NCBI RefSeq assembly: GCF_934630535.1
Contig: NZ_CAKTVU010000001.1
Coordinates: 280,491-344,490, forward strand
Length of the DNA: 64,000 bases
From: an uncultured Senegalimassilia sp.
GTDB lineage: Bacteria > Actinomycetota > Coriobacteriia > Coriobacteriales > Eggerthellaceae
Direction: 5' to 3'
Shown: piece after piece, positions 8,131-16,024 of the stretch
How the letters are laid out: the number at the start of each line of letters is the position of its first letter
How positions within the stretch are numbered: position 1 is the stretch's first letter
Notes under the pieces: model-generated
Database searches by the model: none
What the model was told of the DNA's origin: nothing
The model's input: the letters and a program-made list of their open reading frames with translations, nothing else
Translations under genes and position numbers: made by a program

Positions 8131-9107
8131 GCGGCCGCGTAGCCGAACTCCTCCAAGTTGGCAAGCGCTGCCTCGCGCTGGCCTTCGGGGACGTCGATGC
8201 TCTCGAGGTACACCCTGCGGAAACGCGGGTTGTCGATGTAGAGCTCCTGCTTGAAGGGGTTGCGCTTCTTGCCGAAGATCGTGTAGGCCTGGTAGATGAA
8301 CACGCCCGCGTTGAAGATGAGCGCGATGACCGAGATGGTCATGTGAGCTGCAGGGTTGTTGGTGGAATGGACCACGAACGCCGGATGCAGGAAGAACCAG
8401 GGGATGGTCATGGTGACGATCATGTTCACGGCAAGCGTGCGGACGCGGTGCTGCGCGTAGGCGCCGCGCTTGATGAAGAACGCCGGGATGGTGCAGGCGG
8501 CAAGAAGCACCAGGCCACAGTACATGGAGCGGTCGGAGACGCTGTTGTAGGTGTAGGCGAAGTTCCACAGGTCGTAGCCGATGATCCAGAACCACAGCTG
8601 ATCGGGCCAGACGTAGTCCTTCTTCTTGCCGCGGCTGACGATGATGCCGAAGAAGCCGCAGATGCAGATGGCGTTCAAGATGCCGGCGATGCCGTTCATG
8701 ACGTTCCACGGGCCGCCGACCACCATGTAGCCGTCGACGATGCCGTTGATGCCCGTGAGCTGGAAGTCGCGGATGCACGCCTCAAGGATGTTGATGGCGA
8801 AGATGATGGGCGGTATGCACACGACGTACTTCTTCTGGAAGGCGGGGAAGTAGACGATCAACCAGCCCAAGATGGCTCCGGCCAAGCATGAGTAGGTTTT
8901 CACCCACTGGAACCACGTGCCGGCACCTGTGCCTTCGACCGCGGTATGGGGCCAGACGAAGACGGTCAGCGCGATCGGCAGTGCGATGAATATGACGGCG
9001 CCGACCCATTTGTTCAAGCGCGACAGCTCGTTCATGCCGATCAGGAATGCCAGGTACAGCAACACGCTCACGCATGCCGTCGCCGATAGCGGTTCATAGA
9101 AAAACAT
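8085..9107 (-). CDS. DUF5692 family multi-pass membrane protein
   Basis: A 340-residue integral membrane protein with about nine or ten hydrophobic segments, rich in Trp, Tyr and Phe, ending in a cytoplasmic tail of about 70 residues. I recognise it as DUF5692, a family of unknown function seen in Eggerthellaceae and relatives. The ATG at 9107 follows GGAGGAGGGATCC; the longer frame upstream adds a charged, unlikely N-terminus. Conserved polar motifs lie in or near helices, for example PWNVMNGIAG and YDLWNFAYTYNS. It is the first gene of an operon with a one-segment membrane protein and a TetR regulator, divergent from the triple RidA gene. No transport or enzymatic function can be assigned. 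Confidence 0.8.
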   Translation of the reverse strand: MFFYEPLSATACVSVLLYLAFLIGMNELSRLNKWVGAVIFIALPIALTVFVWPHTAVEGTGAGTWFQWVKTYSCLAGAILGWLIVYFPAFQKKYVVCIPPIIFAINILEACIRDFQLTGINGIVDGYMVVGGPWNVMNGIAGILNAICICGFFGIIVSRGKKKDYVWPDQLWFWIIGYDLWNFAYTYNSVSDRSMYCGLVLLAACTIPAFFIKRGAYAQHRVRTLAVNMIVTMTIPWFFLHPAFVVHSTNNPAAHMTISVIALIFNAGVFIYQAYTIFGKKRNPFKQELYIDNPRFRRVYLESIDVPEGQREAALANLEEFGYAAAWDEKGRVKTMVERP

Positions 9108-9595
9108 AGCGGATCCCTCCTCCTTGTATGCCTGCGGGCCGTTTTGGTGCCGTCGGGCAAACTCGCGACGGCGTTCCCTCGGCTCGACCCACTCCCTTCG
9201 GCGAGAGTGTAGCAAGGGCTTTTTCCGTTGGTTTGACGGTTCGCCCTTGATTCGTCAGGGATGGGCTTCGGCGGCAAGCGGTTGTTTTTCGCCGGGAAAC
9301 GAGATTGACGGATCGGTAACGGTTGAAAAATATTTTGCCGAAAAGGGCGTCGATCGTTATGCGGAATGAAGAGGGTTTCGCTGGAAAATACGCGCCGAAA
9401 CATAAGGATTATCGAATCAGGCAATCATTTTTCCTTACGGATTGCTGGAGTTTGTCCCATAGAAGCCGGCCGCATATTTGTCGAAAATCCATTGACAATG
9501 ACAATCGTCGTCAAGTTTAATGCGCTCTGACGCAAGTCGTGGGAAAACGTATTTGCGCAACCTCATTGAAGGCTGTCAACAGAAAGGGTATTGCC
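9108..9595. promoter_or_regulatory. Divergent control region between DUF5692 operon and triple-RidA gene
   Basis: A 488-base non-coding stretch, AT-richer than its surroundings toward the RidA side. It holds a good promoter reading right: TTGACA at 9492-9497, an 18-base spacer and TTTAAT at 9516-9521, giving a leader of about 70 bases before the ATG at 9596. I see no strong promoter for the leftward operon, though its ribosome site is excellent. The length is more than two simple promoters need, so room for regulator binding (for example the TetR protein) is likely. Confidence 0.6.
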
Positions 9596-10861
9596 ATGGC
9601 GGATAACGTGGTAGTGGCAAGGAACACCGAGAACGCACCGAAGTGCCCGATGTGCTCTCAGACCGTCGCTTTCTCCCATTACAACAACCTCTCGGCCCAG
9701 CTGCCTGTCGATCCTAAGACCGGCGCAATCGTCGAGGGCGGTGTCAAGGAGCAGGCAGAGCAGTGCTTCCGCAACATCGCAGCCATCGTTGCGAGCATCG
9801 ATCATGACCTGAACGACGTCGTTCGCGTCACCATCTTCGTCAAGGACATCATGGACATCGACGTTGTGGAGAGGGCCTACAAGTCCTTCTTCACCACCTA
9901 CGTGCCCGCCCGCACCATCGTTGCCGTCAACGATCTGCCCATGGGCGCCCTGGTCCAGGTTGAGGCTCTGCTCACCAACGGCGAAGGCACCATCCCGAAC
10001 GAGCCCCAGGCCGGCGACCTGGTCAAGTACGCCAACAACACCCACAACGCCCCGTTCGACGCGATGTCCACGCAGTCTGTGGCGTTCTCCCACTACAACA
10101 ACATCACCGCTCAGCTGCCGATCGACCCGGTTTCCAACCAGATCGTCATGGGCGGCGTGCAGGAGCAGACCGCTCAGTGCCTGAAGAACATCAAGGCCGT
10201 CCTGACCGCCATGGATGTTCCGTTCGACGACATCGTCAAGGTCACCGTCTTCCTGAAGGATCTCGGCGACGTTGAGGCCATGAACGAGATCTACAAGCGC
10301 TTCTTCCCGGATTCGGGCATCGCCCGCGCCGTCAACTACCTGCCGGCCCGCACCGTGGTCGAGGTCGCCGACTTGCCGCAGCACGCGCTCGTGCAGATCG
10401 AGGCCGTGTGCTCCCACGGCGACGGCACCCCGCCGCAGGCCGTCGAGGCCCGTCATGGCCTGATCATCGAGGCCAACAACATCGCCAACGCTCCGAAGGA
10501 CGAGCTGTCCTCCCAGACCGTGGCGTTCTCCCACTACAACAACATCTCCGCCCAGCTCGGCGTTGACCCGGCAACGGGCGCGCTGGTCGCCGGCGGCGTG
10601 AAGGCCGAGACCGAGCAGGCTCTCAAGAACATCAAGGCCATCATCGAGAGCGTTGACCATGTCCTGGAGGACTGCGTCAAGGTGAACATCTTCGTGAAGG
10701 ACATGAACGACATGGACGCCGTCAACGAGGTGTACGCTCAGTTCTTCCCCGAGGGAATCCCCGCTCGTCGCGTGGTCGGCGTTGCGAACCTGCCCATGGG
10801 CGCCGCCATCCAGATCGACGCCATCTTCGGCAACTTCGAGGGCACCCCGCCGATCGCCTAG
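9596..10861 (+). CDS. Triple-domain RidA (YjgF/YER057c/UK114) protein
   Basis: A 421-residue protein made of three consecutive RidA domains, at about residues 10-140, 150-285 and 295-420. Single RidA proteins are about 130 residues, act as trimers, and hydrolyse reactive enamines/imines from PLP enzymes. Each copy begins with a shared SQxVAFSHYNN segment followed by AQLP/G-x-DP and contains the PAR motif whose Arg corresponds to Arg105 of E. coli RidA. The Glu equivalent to E. coli Glu120 is kept in copies 1 and 2 (QVEA, QIEA) but is Asp in copy 3 (QIDA). The ATG at 9596 follows AGAAAGG. One chain may fold as a whole trimer. The natural substrate is not known. Confidence 0.9.
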   Translation: MADNVVVARNTENAPKCPMCSQTVAFSHYNNLSAQLPVDPKTGAIVEGGVKEQAEQCFRNIAAIVASIDHDLNDVVRVTIFVKDIMDIDVVERAYKSFFTTYVPARTIVAVNDLPMGALVQVEALLTNGEGTIPNEPQAGDLVKYANNTHNAPFDAMSTQSVAFSHYNNITAQLPIDPVSNQIVMGGVQEQTAQCLKNIKAVLTAMDVPFDDIVKVTVFLKDLGDVEAMNEIYKRFFPDSGIARAVNYLPARTVVEVADLPQHALVQIEAVCSHGDGTPPQAVEARHGLIIEANNIANAPKDELSSQTVAFSHYNNISAQLGVDPATGALVAGGVKAETEQALKNIKAIIESVDHVLEDCVKVNIFVKDMNDMDAVNEVYAQFFPEGIPARRVVGVANLPMGAAIQIDAIFGNFEGTPPIA

Positions 10862-10910
10862 CGCATCATCCGCGGATCCTTGTCGATCATCGGGCAACCG
10901 ATGGTTTTGG

Positions 10911-10943
10911 AAAGGGAACGGGTTTTCACCCGTTCCCTTTTTG
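10911..10943 (+). terminator. Rho-independent terminator of the RidA gene
   Basis: A perfect 12-base stem (AAAGGGAACGGG paired with CCCGTTCCCTTT) with a six-base loop, followed by T residues, lies 50 bases after the stop. Confidence 0.93.
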
Positions 10944-11179
10944 CGCTTGGGGAAGGTTTGGGTGACTTGAAGCTCCGTATCGCTTGCTGCTCGGGCCTTT
11001 TGGCTTGAGATTCGCCACATGGTCTTGCTTTATGGGGAAAAACGTGGGCATTATGACTTTTCACGATGTAAGGGCGCGGGGAAGCCGCGTCTTAATTGGT
11101 GGTACGGGGAAACCAAGGAATGGATGCGGGGCGCCTGTTGCATGCGGGCGTCTTGACGCATCGGGAAAGGACGGCATTC

Positions 11180-12016
11180 ATGAAATGGAACGTGGTCACG
11201 GATTCAAGCTGCGACCTTATTCCGTCAGACTATCGATCCGATGCGATCGAGCTATCCAGCGTGCCGTTCGAGATCAGCGTCGGCGTTCGCGGGTATACCG
11301 ATGACGAGCAGCTTGATATCGAGGAGATGCTGCGCGATATGGAGCAGGAGAAAACCGCCAGCTACACCTCGTGCCCCGCTCCGGGCGCGTGGCTTGAGCA
11401 GTTCGAGAAGGCCGATCGCACCATCGCCATTACCATCTCGTCGCAGCTGTCCGGCAGCATGAACAGCGCGCTTACCGCCCGCGATCTGGCGCTTGAGGCG
11501 GATCCGGATAAGAAAATTGCCGTGCTGGATTCCCGTTCTACTGGGCCTGAACTGGTCCTTTGCGTACGCGAGATTGAAAGGCTCGCCCGCGAGGGCATCG
11601 GCTTCGACGAAGCGGTGGACCGAGCGAACGCGTTTCTGGATAAGACCAAGGTGATTTTCGCGCTTTCGTCTTTCGAAAACCTGATCAAAAACGGCCGTAT
11701 GCACAAGATGGCGGGCTTCCTTGCCAAGGCGCTTGGCATGTGGGGCATCGGCAGCGCCAGCGATGAGGGTCGAATCGTCGTCGAGGGCAAAACGCGCGGT
11801 CCGAAACGTACCGTTCGCGCGCTGATCGAGTGCATGAGGGAGCGCGGGTTTTCCGGCGGCAACGTTGCCATCAGCCATTGCGACAACCATGCTGTTGCCC
11901 ATGCGCTTAAGGATGGCATTTTGAACGCATGGGCGGACTCCCAAATCGAGATCCTTCCGACCAGGGGCCTTTGCAGCTACTATGCTGAACGTGGCGGTTT
12001 AATCGTCGGCTTTTAG
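11180..12016 (+). CDS. DegV family fatty-acid-binding protein
   Basis: A 278-residue DegV protein, a fold that binds a fatty acid or acyl chain and in Gram-positives can present fatty acids to the kinase FakA. The N-terminal motif VTDSSCDL (residues 5-12) and the central TISSQLSGSMNSA loop, where the acyl head group is bound, are intact. The mid-protein SFENLIKNGRMHKM stretch is also typical. The ATG at 11180 follows GGAAAGGA; the longer frame from 11096 has no family match at its start. The gene stands alone between two terminators, so it is probably a single transcription unit. Confidence 0.9.
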   Translation: MKWNVVTDSSCDLIPSDYRSDAIELSSVPFEISVGVRGYTDDEQLDIEEMLRDMEQEKTASYTSCPAPGAWLEQFEKADRTIAITISSQLSGSMNSALTARDLALEADPDKKIAVLDSRSTGPELVLCVREIERLAREGIGFDEAVDRANAFLDKTKVIFALSSFENLIKNGRMHKMAGFLAKALGMWGIGSASDEGRIVVEGKTRGPKRTVRALIECMRERGFSGGNVAISHCDNHAVAHALKDGILNAWADSQIEILPTRGLCSYYAERGGLIVGF

Positions 12017-12091
12017 CTGGTATATCGTCGCGTCGCGCGTTGTTGATTACAGAGATACGGTTTCGTTAGCAACAGCGTTTTCGAAATGGTT

Positions 12092-12135
12092 GAGCCGCGC
12101 TCCAAAAGATTGTTTGAGCGCGGCTCGTTTTGCTT
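12092..12135 (+). terminator. Rho-independent terminator of the DegV gene
   Basis: A perfect 11-base stem (GAGCCGCGCTC with GAGCGCGGCTC, positions 12092-12102 and 12116-12126) is followed by GTTTTGCTT. Confidence 0.9.
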
Positions 12136-12238
12136 GACGGGACGTCATAGACGCAAATCCTACTCCTGCGTGATGCATCGCGTCCAGGGCAGAGTAAATG
12201 ACAGGGGTCGCATAGGGCAGGGACCCTGCTCTTTTAGG

Positions 12239-12823
12239 TTACAGGTCGTCGGGGCAGTCTAGCTCCGCTTCGATTTTCGCGCGCCGCTGCTTTGCCTCGA
12301 AGAACGCCAAGCACAGTGCGCCGAATACGGCAACGAAGATGGTGACGCCGAACACTACGCCCGTTGCCAGGTTCGCTCCCCAATAGATGTTTTCGATTGG
12401 CACGATCTGCGCCTCGGCGATGCAGCGCATAGCAGCGATGGCAAGTGCGCTTGCGATGCCGGTGATGCCCGAGATGAGCAGGAAGTAGCCCGTGGGGATG
12501 TGCTCGGTTTGCCCGAAGCGGTTGGTATCGACATACCCCTTCCGAGTTTGCATCACTGCGCAGATGACCATCACGATGAAAAGCCATGCGTACATGACGG
12601 CGTCAACGGGATTCGCGAAGAGGCGAAACGCTTCGTCGGCGCCATCGTGCACCCATGCTACCTGCTGAGCCATGATTTGATACACAAGCAACGTGAGCAT
12701 GCCGAACGATAGCAGCATGAACCCAAGCTTGTAGATTTTCGCGTTCTCGGCCTCGAGGCGCTCGTCCTTCTGACCTGCGTATTCGCGCCATTTCTGGGCA
12801 AGTTTCATATTTTGCAGCTTCAT
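12239..12823 (-). CDS. Four-helix membrane protein of unknown function, paired with XRE regulator
   Basis: A 194-residue protein with a charged N-terminal 30 residues, four hydrophobic helices at about 33-52, 75-92, 112-135 and 150-174, and a basic/acidic cytoplasmic tail. I recognise no catalytic motif. The pattern of a short XRE regulator immediately upstream and a small multi-pass protein of about 150-200 residues is common in Actinobacteria and Firmicutes. The pair is usually co-transcribed and autoregulated. The ATG at 12823 is preceded by AGGAGGGAATC. The function may concern sensing or the membrane, but that is not supported by sequence. Confidence 0.75.
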   Translation of the reverse strand: MKLQNMKLAQKWREYAGQKDERLEAENAKIYKLGFMLLSFGMLTLLVYQIMAQQVAWVHDGADEAFRLFANPVDAVMYAWLFIVMVICAVMQTRKGYVDTNRFGQTEHIPTGYFLLISGITGIASALAIAAMRCIAEAQIVPIENIYWGANLATGVVFGVTIFVAVFGALCLAFFEAKQRRAKIEAELDCPDDL

Positions 12824-12890
12824 GATTCCCTCCTAAAAGGATATGTTCGAGTTTGGGTTAACGTGCTGGGTTGCAGATGGCGAAACTGGG

Positions 12891-13100
12891 TTAGCGATCT
12901 TCGTCCCAGAAAAGATCGTTTAGGGTGACATGAAGGGTTTTGCAAATGGCGACGCATAAATTGAGCGTGGGGTTATAACCGCCCGCCTCGATAAGGCCGA
13001 TGGTTTGGCGTGTGACGCCGACGGCTTCGGCTAAATCGGATTGCGAAAGGCCGGCCGCTGCGCGCGCTGCCTTCATGCGTAGGTTTTTCTGGCCTGGCAT
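12891..13100 (-). CDS. Small XRE-family transcriptional regulator
   Basis: A 69-residue protein that is almost only a helix-turn-helix: RMKAARAAAGLSQSDLAEAV and GVTRQTIGLIEAGGYNPTL are the canonical Cro/C1 helices, followed by ICKTLHVTLNDLFW. The ATG at 13100 follows GAAAGGAAG; an upstream start at 13163 would lie inside the promoter. It begins an operon with the four-helix protein 67 bases downstream. Two exact copies of an 11-base element bracket its own promoter, which makes it a likely repressor of itself and the membrane protein. Confidence 0.9.
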   Translation of the reverse strand: MPGQKNLRMKAARAAAGLSQSDLAEAVGVTRQTIGLIEAGGYNPTLNLCVAICKTLHVTLNDLFWDEDR

Positions 13101-13147
13101 GGGCTTCCTTTCGATATATGGACAAATATCCGTTGCAACATGCCAGA

Positions 13148-13189
13148 AATATATTGCATCCAAATCACAATGTCAACTATATATTGCAT
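13148..13189 (-). promoter_or_regulatory. Promoter with two direct-repeat operators for the XRE operon
   Basis: On the minus strand TTGACA (13171-13176), a 17-base spacer and TATATT (13148-13153) form a near-consensus promoter. The element ATGCAATATAT occurs twice in the same orientation, at 13179-13189 just upstream of the -35 and at 13149-13159 over the -10. The spacing is 30 bases, three helical turns, so two regulator dimers could bind the same face and block polymerase. Confidence 0.75.
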
Positions 13190-13383
13190 TATGAAATGTA
13201 AATGCGGCATATTCGCTATCGGTACAAGAAGTGTTGCAAACGATTTCTCGCAAAAAAGGCGCCTTGCAAAGAGTAGCGCGTTTCGGACAGTCGATATGTC
13301 GCTGTGAGTTTATTCTTGCTCTAGGGTGGAGGTTGTGGTGCTTGGTCAATCTGCTTGGTGGCCAATCTGGGTGATTGAATTAG

Positions 13384-13770
13384 CTACAGCCTCACGCCTA
13401 CCGGCGCTGGATGATTTTCGAGGAATTTCTCGACCGTCGTCTTCTTCTCGTTGCCGTGAAGGCTTTCGTAGGCCAGTGGCGATAAAGCCTTGAACAAGGA
13501 AAGCATGTCCGCGTCGAAGAGCTAGTGCTCGTCACCCTGGAAGCGCTCGGTGAGAGCCCGGTCGTACGCATTGCGCAGCGCGAGCTCGAAGTGCGCGATG
13601 TCTCCCATGAGAACGCGCCCCAGCATGAGGTTCCATTCGTGCAGCTCGAGCGCGCGATCGATGTTGCCGTCGCAAAGATCGAGGTAAGAAGAGAGCCTTG
13701 ACGACGAAAGCCAGCGCTCCGTCCACTCGTGCTGTGCTTCAGTTTTGGGGCGCCCGCATGCGTTTGCCAT
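13384..13770 (-). pseudogene. Truncated Abi-family (abortive-infection-like) gene with an internal stop
   Basis: The first part reads 82 codons resembling the N-terminus of actinobacterial Abi-like proteins (ELHEWN, DIAHFELALRNAYDRAL). A TAG at 13522-13524 then interrupts GDEH-stop-LFDAD exactly where family members have a Trp (HWLFD). One base change from TGG explains it. The same frame continues for 45 more codons to a TAG at 13384. Even read through, the product of about 128 residues is much shorter than the usual 200 or more, so the gene is also truncated at its 3' end. Treat it as an inactive remnant. Confidence 0.65.
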
Positions 13771-13950
13771 AAGGTTTCTCCTGTAGATACAAATTTAGGC
13801 CCGGTGACTTGAATCAGCGGTCATCCCGGGCCCATCATCAATCATTATATTCGCCGTTGCCGGTGCTGACAAATGTCCCACAATCGAATCAGCTATGGGC
13901 TCTGTCGATTGAATAGGCGCGCTTGGAGCGCATTGCGGCGCTTCGCTTCG

Positions 13951-14586
13951 CTAGATCGGCTTGATGGGATGGCGGATCACGGTCTTGAGCTTCTCCGGCG
14001 AGCACTTGCGCGGGTCGGAGAGGTAGATCTCGTGATGAAGGCGAGTGCCAGTGAAGTCGGGCGCATAGCCTTGCTCGGCTGCGCATGCGTGCATGGCGTC
14101 TATGGTCGCCGGCTCGCCGTCGTAGGGCCCGGTGTGCATGCATTGAACGCATAGGCCCTCGTCGACCTTCAGCATCTCGACCGCTGAGAAGTCAAGCTTC
14201 TTTTTGGCGGCAGCCTCCGAGACGGCCCAGTCGAAATCGTCGCGAGTGACGAAATCGGGCAGGCGGATGCAGGAGATGAAGTTGAAATCGCCCTTCCGCG
14301 CATAGCCGATCTGACCGCCTGCAGGGTCCTGCCACCAGAACCCCTCGAGCGGCGGCACGACGAAATCGAAATATCCTTCGATTTCGTGCGGGCCCTTCTT
14401 CGACATCTTGATGGCGTAGGCCACGCCGTAGAGCAGCGGCATGGCGCCCTGGTACTCGCCGCTTTCGATATTGGGGTCGCCCTTGCCGCGCACGGCAATG
14501 TAGCTCATGGGCGGAATGGTCAGGATGCTCGGTTTGCACGACGGCTTGTAGAGATCCTTGAATTCCTTCTTGAAATCGTATGCCAT
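13951..14586 (-). CDS. GyrI-like small-molecule-binding domain protein
   Basis: A 211-residue protein of the GyrI-like/SOUL-type superfamily that usually binds small lipophilic or cationic molecules. Evidence is the N-terminal FKKEFKDLYKPSCKPSIL and IPPMSYIAVRGKGDPN segments and the C-terminal LHHEIYLSDPRKCSPEKLKTVIRHPI, which match the stand-alone GyrI-like family. The ATG at 14586 gives the family N-terminus; the frame extends 17 codons upstream without support. It has no fused AraC regulator. It lies downstream of the GMP synthetase gene on the same strand, but a 120-base gap suggests its own promoter. Confidence 0.85.
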   Translation of the reverse strand: MAYDFKKEFKDLYKPSCKPSILTIPPMSYIAVRGKGDPNIESGEYQGAMPLLYGVAYAIKMSKKGPHEIEGYFDFVVPPLEGFWWQDPAGGQIGYARKGDFNFISCIRLPDFVTRDDFDWAVSEAAAKKKLDFSAVEMLKVDEGLCVQCMHTGPYDGEPATIDAMHACAAEQGYAPDFTGTRLHHEIYLSDPRKCSPEKLKTVIRHPIKPI

Positions 14587-14708
14587 TGCAGCCGCCTTCC
14601 CGAAATTTGGGCTTCTTGCCGATACCGGTCCAAACATAGCGATAGGCGCGGCTTCGGAAGAAACCGCGCCTATCGGCAGCCATTATATCACAGAACCGAA
14701 CGGGTGTT

Positions 14709-15689
14709 CTATTCCCACTCCACCGTGCCGACGGGCTTGGGGGTGAGGTCGTAGCACACGCGGCAGATGCGGGGGACCTCAGCGGTGATGCGGGCAGTGA
14801 TGCGCTTGAGCAGCGCCCAGTCAAGCTCGGGGACCTCGGCGGTCATGACGTCGACCGTGTTGATGCAGCGGATGATGCAAGGCCAGTCGTAGGCGCGCTT
14901 GCCCTCGCGCACGCCGGTTGCGCGGAAGTCGGGCACCACGGCGAAGTACTGCCAGATGGTCAGGCCGGCGTTGTCGATCTCCTCGCGCACGATGGCGTCG
15001 GCCTCGCGCAGCGCCTCCAGGCGGTCGCGGGTGATGGCGCCCAAGCAGCGAACGCCCAGGCCAGGGCCGGGGAAGGGCTGGCGCTCGACCATGTTCTCGG
15101 GCAGGCCGAGCTCGCGGCCGACCACGCGCACCTCGTCCTTGTACAGCAGCTTGACGGGCTCGCACAGCTCGAACTGCAGGTCATCGGGCAGGCCGCCCAC
15201 GTTGTGGTGCGCCTTCACGCCGTCCTGGGACTCCAGGATGTCGGGGTAGATGGTGCCCTGTGCCAGGAAGCTGACCTCGTTGCCGACCTTGCGGGCCTCC
15301 TCCTCGAACACGCGGATGAACTCGGCGCCGATGATCTTGCGCTTGGCCTCGGGCTCCTCGACGTCGACGAGCTTGCCCAGGAAGCGGTCGGTTGCGTCCA
15401 CGTAGACCAGGTTCGCGTCCAGCTGGTTCTTGAACACGTCGATGACCTGCTCGCTTTCGCCCTTGCGCATAAGGCCGTGGTTGACATGCACGCAGATGAG
15501 CTGCTTGCCGATGGCGCGGATGAGCAGCGCTGCCACGACGGAGCTGTCGACGCCGCCCGAAAGGGCCAGCAGGACCTTCTTGTCGCCGATCTGCTCGCGG
15601 ATGGCAGCAACCTGTTCGTCGATGAACGCCTGGGCGAGTTCGGGGGTGGTGATGCGCACCATGTCGTCGGGACGCTTGTTCGGATCCAT
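14709..15689 (-). CDS. guaA: GMP synthetase ATP-pyrophosphatase subunit (GATase domain absent)
   Basis: A 326-residue protein that converts XMP to GMP. It contains the ATP-pyrophosphatase P-loop SGGVDSS (near residue 44) and the C-terminal dimerisation domain ending in KPVGTVEWE, with PFPGPGLGVR intact. The class I glutamine amidotransferase domain of about 190 residues that normally precedes this in bacterial GuaA (about 515 residues) is missing. The ATG at 15689 has a good AAAGGAG site and no amidotransferase sequence lies upstream. It therefore resembles the two-subunit archaeal form and needs either free ammonia or a separate glutaminase encoded elsewhere. Confidence 0.9.
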   Translation of the reverse strand: MDPNKRPDDMVRITTPELAQAFIDEQVAAIREQIGDKKVLLALSGGVDSSVVAALLIRAIGKQLICVHVNHGLMRKGESEQVIDVFKNQLDANLVYVDATDRFLGKLVDVEEPEAKRKIIGAEFIRVFEEEARKVGNEVSFLAQGTIYPDILESQDGVKAHHNVGGLPDDLQFELCEPVKLLYKDEVRVVGRELGLPENMVERQPFPGPGLGVRCLGAITRDRLEALREADAIVREEIDNAGLTIWQYFAVVPDFRATGVREGKRAYDWPCIIRCINTVDVMTAEVPELDWALLKRITARITAEVPRICRVCYDLTPKPVGTVEWE

Positions 15690-16024
15690 GCAGAGCTCCT
15701 TTAGTTCGCGGGTATGCGCTGCTGTACGCAACGCATGAGTCATAACTCCATATTATATGCGGTTAGGTCCAGGTTTTCCTTTGTCGAGACCTGCTTTTTG
15801 CCCTCGAGCAGCGGATTTACCCTATTCGGCGGCAGGCGGGCCGTGCTCGTGTGTCGTTAGGGGGCGACATTCGATTCCCTCTCGATGGCATGGGTCGCGC
15901 GTTTTGCGCGGTTACAGGGAACGCTCCTGCAGCGTTGGCGCAGGAGCGGCCGCGTTGCCGGTGCGTGCCGGCAGGGTTTTCTCCTGGTAGGATACGGGTA
16001 CGGTATCAACGAAGAGGGGGTTCC
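15690..16024. promoter_or_regulatory. Divergent region between guaA and the Fe-S aldo/keto reductase gene
   Basis: A 335-base non-coding stretch. A perfect minus-strand TATAAT (15753-15758) can serve guaA with a leader of about 60 bases, although no good -35 sits at 16-18 bases from it. For the rightward gene only the ribosome site GAAGAGGGGG is evident. I see no repeats, riboswitch-like folds or small genes here. Confidence 0.4.

Noticed and set aside
9563..11020. 485-codon minus-strand frame opposite the triple RidA gene
   Set aside because: Asp/Val/Gly-rich shadow of a strongly biased gene; it also reads across the RidA terminator.
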